DNA of 64,000 bases from Takakia lepidozioides (taxonomy: Eukaryota > Streptophyta > Takakiopsida > Takakiales > Takakiaceae). Below the pieces are notes generated by a model. It did no database searches, was not told the DNA's origin, and saw only the letters and a list, made by a program, of their open reading frames with translations. The DNA lies in contig CM060733.1 in assembly GCA_030704615.1 (NCBI GenBank), positions 5,022,001 through 5,086,000 on the forward strand, read 5' to 3'. Each line of letters starts with the position of its first letter. The stretch's first letter is position 1. This document shows, one piece after another, positions 57,420 through 64,000 of the stretch. The position numbers were made by a program, and so were the translations under genes.

Positions 57420-60315
57420 TCAATCTGTCTGAAAAAGGGAAAGATGAAAGCATACTGTGGATGGGTTGCGGTAGCGCATGATGAAAAGCTCAATGTCGGG
57501 ATGCTGGTACTTTGGATCCATCTGACATCCTTCCAAATTTTGTGAATCATAGCATATTACATCGGTAACAACCTTCAAGTTTTCCTGCCTCCATCTCTCT
57601 TCTTTTTCTTCTCCTCTCTCTAATGATACAAGGCTCCTTTCTCTCCTTTCATTGTTTTCTGCTCTCATGACCACAAATGACATTGGAAGCGCCCACCTTT
57701 GAATGTGGAACCCTCTTTATGTCAAAGTAGCGGCTAAAGAGTTGATGCAGCTGCTCACGCACTCCACTGGAGCGGAACTCGTAACCCAACTGCAAGTCGC
57801 ATCCAAGGCTTAACTTTGTAAAGATGTCCACAAAGGAAAGTCAAAGAAAGGACCAACACATCCCTATCTCTACTCCAACAAGGGAGGGTCAGAGGAAAGA
57901 GTACCACTACAGTAGTCTTCGGCCCAGACAGTGCCACCATGGATGAGATAAGGGGCTCCAACAGATGCTCCACATAAACCTTTATCAAAAACCCATGCCA
58001 TGTTGGTATCAGCTTATGAAATCGCAGTTACATACACTCTAAAAAGTAAGGGGCCCCCCATGGAGACAGAGAGAGCTATATTACTAGTGGGGTCAGCTTC
58101 ACAGTTCATGTGTTTGTTTTGTTATATGAAGAAAGTGACCACAAAAACATGCAGGAAAAGGGGGAAAACTACATACTACATCTGTGCCTATGATGTAGTC
58201 GAATGGGGGTTCCGCAGCAGCCACATGGATCTCATTTCCCCAATCAAGCTCTGCCACATTGACAGTCCCGATTGGCCCTGTGGATCCAAGCAAACAATTG
58301 GAGTGTCAGTAAAGTAAAAAATAACAAATGGCTTCTGATGCTTCCATTGTTGTCTAAATTACCAGACCAGGGTGACCAGACAACCAAATAGGAGTTGGCA
58401 CTCATGTTTGCATGTACAGAAACATGGTCCCGTATCTTTGGAATTCGTGAGACTACACTGGCCAGGCACCATAAATGACTCCCACATGCATTATTGTACT
58501 CTCAAACTTGTAGTACAGCCCAACAACAGCCCTAAACAAGGTTTTGATTAAAAGATTAAATGTTCCTGTAGGAAATTTCATGACTGATTGAAAAGTAATC
58601 CATAATTATGGTCAACTCAGGGCCTGTGATAATAGCCTCGTAACTTAACGTAAGATGGGAAACAATACCCAGATACGAGTGTTCTGAAGAGGCATAGGAA
58701 GCCCGTGCCATGTTTTGCTCCACATTTCGAAACAGCAGTGGAAGCACTTCCACCTGATCTGTCACGACCACATTGCACCCTAAAAGTGCCATCCCTGCTT
58801 TCCTCACCCACAACAGAGGAACCGTGCTCTGGTCAGTGTTTGTGAATCCCAAACATGCCTACTCTCAAGCAACTGCCACTGTCTGTATTGTCAGGGTTTG
58901 GTGCCCTCTAATTTGACAAGAATATTGACTTGGCTATGCTAGTTGGAACGAGCTAATTCCCATCATATGGCAGTTTCCATGACTCATGCAACCCCATCTC
59001 AGTTGCTGATGAAACTAGTAAGGTGCAATTCATTTCTCTATCTCTCTCACAGACACATGACCTCGGCCACAGTGAGCCATCTTTTGGGTCCCTTCCTCTA
59101 CCCCTCTTCCCGAGGCCCAATCCCTTTGTGTCTGCCTTCTCAACCAGCTGTAGCCCTGTCATGGTTCTACCCTGGTCAGAAAGAAACATGTGTACCTGCT
59201 TCATGTTTCAATTCATGATCAGTTGAAAGCTAAACTAATAGGTACTGGAAGGAGCAAACAGTTCATCTTCTCTGGAGTATAAAATGATCCGAGTTTGCAG
59301 GACAGAAGGTACTACTTCACCTAATCCAGCAAGGCCACAGCCAGCCCCCAGCTCAATCACTCGCTTGCCATTGAGTTTTGCCCGACTGAATTCCCCTTTT
59401 TTGCAGTTGCGCTCCTGCCCACCCCTCAATCTGCAATATTACTTGCTGTTGCCAGGCCACTCGTCTGGCTCATCTGCTAGCCATACATCCATGTAAATGC
59501 AGAGTAAACTGCAATTTACTTTTTTGAAGGGTAACTGACCGGGAGAGAACTAACAAGTGATTATAGAGGAGGAGGAAAAACCTTCCAAGAACATAAGTAG
59601 ATAATAACAGCAAACAAACAAACAACAAACCAGACTGCAGCCTTGCATCTTAGAGAGTCAATCACAATGTACAGGACAAAGGCTCTTAAGACTCCTCCTG
59701 ACAGTGGGTGCAAACATAAGTTTCTATCATCTTTCCTGAAAGGAAAAGCAAAGAGGAAAATGCCTTTTGATGAGATAGCACAAAGAGACTGGGAAAAGGC
59801 AGGGCCACGGACAACAATACCAGATATTTCACAAACACCACGGAGGAATCCCATACTGTTGTGCCTAGATGCTTTGAGTTTGGATCCTGCAATAAACCAT
59901 TTATTACAACCAATAAATTATGAGCAGTGCTTGAAAAGGACTCGATGCAGTAGACAATTCATGTGATGCTTCTCCCATGCCAAAGACCCTAGAGTTAATG
60001 GAATCCCTCAGTAAGTGGAACAATGTAGATTGTCCAAACATGTAGTTCTGTGAAGAGGTTGACAACATATAATCTGTGCAAAACTATAAAAGCCCCGGTT
60101 TCACGCTCAAAAAGCAGTATAGAAGTAGCTAAGATTTAACATCTAAAACTGCCAGGCTTGTTCAGCTCTGTGCAAGAAGACAATTGGAAGTTGCCAAGAG
60201 GGTGCCAGACCTGGGCAATGAGTAGATCGTGGCCAAACACCTCCAGCTCAATTGCGGCTGTGTGCTGTGTATTGAATCTGGAAAACATACCCCACAAACC
60301 AAAATTTGAAAACAT
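57420..60315 (-). CDS. METTL21-like protein-lysine methyltransferase, complete
   Basis: Eight exons on the minus strand, 5' to 3': 60315-60211, 59886-59821, 59414-59321, 58794-58669, 58277-58177, 57979-57905, 57789-57697, 57521-57420; 762 nt, 253 aa, all phases consistent. The seven-beta-strand class I fold is clear: VWDSSVVFVKYL, motif I KRVIELGAGCGLAGLG (SAM binding), ALLGCNVVVTDQVEVLPLL (acidic residue after beta 2), VAELDWGNE, FDYIIGTDVVYVEHLLEPL (motif like DxxY of METTL21/FAM86 enzymes), and a C-terminal MDPKYQHPDIELFIM. Human METTL21 relatives methylate chaperones and elongation factors; the substrate here is unknown. An ATG at 60,288 in the same frame is an alternative start. It faces RPL11 divergently. 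Confidence 0.92.
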
Positions 60316-61161
60316 GCAATCCAACTGATTCTGAAGGCATCACACCACGTGCATTGCACATTAATCAATCCTTGAACCCATTTCGCAAATTGAGCTGCTC
60401 CAAAGGGAGAGCAGATACAGCAATCAGAGTGGCGGAGCAGAATTGCAAGGTTTAGGGTTTAAGCTTTCCATACGCAACGACTAGCAAAAATTGGAATCAA
60501 TGTCACATTTTACAACGAGCTTTCCATAGAAACAGAATGACAAGTTCGCTTATATCTCGTAGGAGGATCAGGTGTGTAGAGAGAGCAATAAATCTACTAC
60601 GTCCACTAAAGCCTAGAGCGAGAATCTAAGATGATGCCTTGCTTTACTACTAAACAGATCCCTCGGCCTTGCAACCTGTGAACCCACGGGATCTAAACCA
60701 ATACAACGTCAAAATGGCTACGGAATATCCAAAATTTGAAGAAGGAATGAAGCAGACCTGTCCTCCATAGCAAGCAACAAGGAGCCCGTCGCAGCCTCTG
60801 CTATTCCTCTAACCTCCGCCAACAAAAAGCAAATGCAGAACAGACGGAATTCTCCCTGTCTTGTCCCTCTGCCGGTCAATAACTTTCATAAGTAAATCTT
60901 TGCTTGGGCGGATGAACTACAATTAAACATCACTAAGCAAAATTCAGTGATGTTGATTAGGATTTGGGAGCGCACTAACAGAACATTATCTCACTACTTA
61001 GCCCACCAAGCTTCTTACAAAGCCTTATCCACACACCCTCTCCCTTCCTCTCTTGGTGCTTTGGGAGAATGCACTGAGAAACGATCCTTTTTTCTTTTAC
61101 ACATTGGGTTGCATTGTGTTTTGCTTGTCTGTGTCACTGTTACACTCTGCTGAAGCCAGGT
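60316..61161. promoter_or_regulatory. Divergent intergenic region between METTL21-like and RPL11 genes
   Basis: The two start codons are 846 bp apart and point away from each other, so this interval holds both promoters and leaders. I see no strong TATA box or coding frame. Confidence 0.55.
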
Positions 61162-62767
61162 ATGGCAGCGACGTGCTCTGGTGCTTTGCTAGGCGCGCGC
61201 GTAGAGGCCATACCCAGGGCGCTATCGGCTACCTTTGTTGGCCGAGTAGGAGGGCTCACATCATGCATCAATCTGAAAGGTCAAGAATTGGAAGTGAGAG
61301 GGGCATCCGTCCTGGCGATGCCGGACCGCAGACCGTTGCAGGTGCTGGCCATGGTACCTCCCAAATCGGGCAAGGCCAAGAAAGGTACAAGCATCTAGTT
61401 TTCCTTGTTAAGTCTAAGGGTTTGAATGCTGGATGTGGGCAGGTGAGGGATGTATTGAAGATAGCTCCTTAGCCACTCTGCAAATGGAGGGTCTGCGGGA
61501 TGCTATCCTTGGGTTTTCCACTGTTTCTCAATTCGCAATCCACATAGTGGTTTCGCAAACTTGATGACGGTTCTCCAGTTGGCAGGGTGTATTTGCGATT
61601 AACCATTATATCTCGAAGAAGGTTCACTGTTACCAGCTTTGGCACGACAGTTGTGCGTTTTACAGAAGCTGGAGGTGGGTATATGGAAAAAGAAATGACC
61701 AAGAGGTAGCATTATGGTAAGAGTGCAACGAAATGTGGCATGGCAGTGTTCCTGGGTACTGATGGTTTAAAAGGTGTGGGGATTTATGGGGGCTGAGAAT
61801 GGCAGTTATTGGAGTGGTGAAGCTGGCATTGGAGGCAGGGAAGGCAACTCCTGCACCACCCGTAGGACCTGCACTGGGGTCCAAGGGTGTCAACATTATG
61901 GCCTTCTGCAAAGAGTACAATGCGAAGACTTCTGACAAGCCGGGCTATGTTATTCCTGTGGAAATCACTGTGTATGATGTATGTCTCCCTTGCCCTAACC
62001 TTTCTATCATGTCTTGGGTACGCCATTGTCTCTTGTCCTCTCACCCACTAGGATTAAGTTGCTGTGGGGTGCTGGAATTCGCAGCCGCAACCATCTCACC
62101 AGGACATGCCTTGGTATGGGATTGCAGGGTCCCTGTTGAAACCCCTATATTCGTCTCCATTTTTGCAGTCTGCCGCAACCATCTCACCAGGACCAGGACT
62201 GCCTTGGTATGGGATTGCAGGGTCCCTGTTGAAACCCCTATATCCGTCTCCATTTTTGCCCGGAGTCTGACTCAAAAGTTTTCTGGCTAAAGTACCTTTC
62301 AGTCATGGTGGTGTCTGATTCATTGTTGTGTTTCAAACAGGACAAGAGTTTCACCTTCGTTTTGAAGACACCTCCAGCATCAATTCTCCTTCTAAAAGCT
62401 GCTGGTAAGTTCTAGCTTCTTGCTTTCAAGGAGGCAGCATTTACCTGGCCTTTTGTCTCTCTGCCTCCAACTTTCTAGTTACATCATCACTTGAAAAGGC
62501 AAAGGAAGAGAATCACATGGCATCTCTAAACTTTTCAGTGTTTTCATTTTGATCATAGGAGCGGATAAGGGGTCAGATAACCCCCAGAACGTGAAGGTGG
62601 GCAAGGTCACAATGGAGCAGCTGCGGGAAATTGCAACTGAGAAGTTACCAGACTTGAACTGTTCAACAATTGAGTCAGCTATGAGGATTGTTGCTGGAAC
62701 AGCGGCAAATATGGGGATTGACATTGTTCCACCTTTGCTTGAAAAGAAGCAAAAGGTCCTCTTCTAG
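61162..62767 (+). CDS. RPL11: Plastid-type ribosomal protein L11 (uL11c)
   Basis: Four exons: 61162-61384, 61806-61978, 62341-62404, 62559-62767; 669 nt, 222 aa. The first 65 or so residues ([20 protein letters not shown]) are rich in Ala, Ser and Arg and low in acidic residues, as in a chloroplast transit peptide. The mature part has [74 protein letters not shown] and [20 protein letters not shown], the L11 N-domain (factor and thiopeptide contact region) and the C-terminal 23S rRNA-binding domain. Exon 2 starts inside an open frame, at atggcag/TTATTGG, the only phase-compatible acceptor. Plastid rather than mitochondrial location is inferred from sequence style. Confidence 0.93.
62085..62260 (+). 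repeat. 88-bp tandem duplication in RPL11 intron 2
   Basis: Copies start at 62,085 and 62,173 with ccgcaaccatctcaccagga and contain tatgggattgcagggtccct. They differ by a small insertion in the second copy and single bases. Each copy contains a cag that could act as a cryptic acceptor. Confidence 0.9.
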
Positions 62768-64000
62768 GTGAGTCTGTCCTTGTTAATGTAAGCTGAGCAC
62801 TATCATGATGGCAAGCCACTTTAGCTTCTAACCATCTCTCTCAAACTGTTCTTCCTCATCTCTTTCCTGATATTACCTGCAAAACTATGAAGTTTTTAAG
62901 AACAGTTCTACTTCACACTCTGCCTACTTACACCACAGCTTATCGGATTTCTTCTCTCCTGAAGTACTCAATCTATTTCTTGGCATTCTATCACGGCAGC
63001 AAGCACTGAAGCTTCTGACTCTCCTCATCATTCGTTTCTTTGCACCCTCTCTTCTTCTAGGTCTTTATCAGCAATGATCTGCAGCTTTTGAGTACAGTTC
63101 TCTTTCACATTTTGGGTATTTATCATGATAGCAAGCCCTTCCACTTCTCTCTCCCTCAGAGAGTATCTGCCATGCACTACACAGTTTGCACATGTCTCCC
63201 TTTTTTGATGGGGTCAATGGCCACAAGGCTACGGCAAACAACGTCTTATGAGTACATCTCTTTTTTGATGTTCTTCATGAATGCATCTTATATCATTATC
63301 CCAAGCTTTTTTTCACTATTTCTCATTACTGCAAGCACTCTATCTTCTTAGTATCTCTCTCAGGCTGTTTATGTCAACTGTTCTTTGCTCACTATCTGTT
63401 GTAATTGCAGAGGACCAAAGCATCTGGGTGTCCGTCTCCCATCCTCTCTGCTTTCCTTTTATGTCTTCCCTAGATTGTTGTGAAGTCTAGTTTTCGTCTA
63501 AATTTCTTGTAGATATAGTTGGAAACCAAAAAGCCTTCCAGCCTTACAATATCCCTTTCCTAAGTGACAGTCTTCTTCAACATGTTCCCACAGAAGAGTA
63601 GCCACGATTCTGAAGTAAGGAAAACTGATCTTTACAGTTGGAATCGGCACACGAATGCAGTGGAAATGAACATCTTTGCCAAAGAGGCCTCAATTGCAAT
63701 TCTTTCATTTGAGGAGTCATCCTGTGTCAATGAAGTGGGCACAAGGCTATTTTGGGCTACCAGTTGTTTGCACGAACTAGACTTCTGGAATGCAAGGTGT
63801 AAGCATTCCACATGAATGCAAGTTGAATGGGGAATATTTTGCCAAAGGAATGTGAGCTGTGTAACACATTGAATTGAGGATGGATCAGTCTTTGTCTTTG
63901 TGTATTCCCAATTGTGTTTTAAATTGTGCAATAAAATCTAATAGGTAGTGTGTCATGAAGTATCTGGTGTTTGAGAGGCAAAGTTCTTGTTAAGTCAGTA
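62768..64000. other. Downstream of RPL11; degenerate repeats, no gene recognised
   Basis: Pyrimidine-rich sequence contains a recurring phrase of the type tatcatgatggcaagcc (about 62,806, 62,993, 63,122 and 63,330) followed by cttct-rich stretches, suggesting four old tandem units of 130-210 bp. A frame at 63,564-63,815 (+) is not recognisable. Confidence 0.4.

Overview
This window is nuclear DNA of a land plant. It has spliced genes with GT-AG introns, a plastid-type ribosomal protein L11 with a probable transit peptide, a plant HAK/KUP potassium transporter, F-box and AIG2-like genes, and PLS/DYW-class PPR remnants. A non-seed plant (bryophyte, lycophyte or fern) is my inference. It rests on the diversity of retrotransposons (three unrelated LINE lineages, one of R2-like type), a piggyBac fragment and the style of the PPR and F-box families. 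The sequence alone does not fix the species.

Layout. 0.4-3.8 kb: a coiled-coil, Ser/Pro/Arg-rich, tail-anchored protein (+). 4.5-9.3 kb: a decayed LINE (-), itself carrying a 110-bp retro-insertion. 10.0-11.3 kb: a second, shorter paralogue of the first gene (-). 11.3-14.5 kb: no gene recognised. 14.6-28.0 kb: an L1-type LINE (-) split by an 8,880-bp CACTA transposon (15,923-24,802; 29-bp terminal inverted repeats, TGA target duplication). The CACTA carries transposase remnants, a tandem array of broken PPR repeats, two copies of an OSB-type 'PDF' motif segment, a piece of the 4.5-kb LINE family, and SINE-like units. 28.0-32.4 kb: a LINE of R2-like architecture (zinc finger, reverse transcriptase, zinc knuckle, restriction-like endonuclease; -) split by a second, non-autonomous, GC-rich CACTA (28,909-30,123). 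33.2-44 kb: gene debris, comprising an HSP70 exon fragment, an F-box gene split by one in-frame TAG, a DYW-PPR pseudogene, an AIG2-like pseudogene and a candidate small DNA transposon. 44.5-45.7 kb: another L1 3' fragment and a SINE.

47.5-62.8 kb is the healthy genic part. It holds an intact HAK/KUP transporter of 8 coding exons (774 aa, with a piggyBac fragment in intron 2), a single-exon GT4-type glycosyltransferase (-), a METTL21-like methyltransferase of 8 exons (253 aa, -), and divergently from it plastid-type ribosomal protein L11 (4 exons, 222 aa, +). I joined exons by hand from splice consensus, reading phase and family similarity. There is no transcript evidence.

The genes are ordinary housekeeping functions and do not form a pathway. 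The unusual biology is in the mobile DNA: nested insertions that can be ordered in time, a CACTA that captured and amplified host PPR and OSB-like coding segments, and short retroelements that share a 3' tail with the L1.
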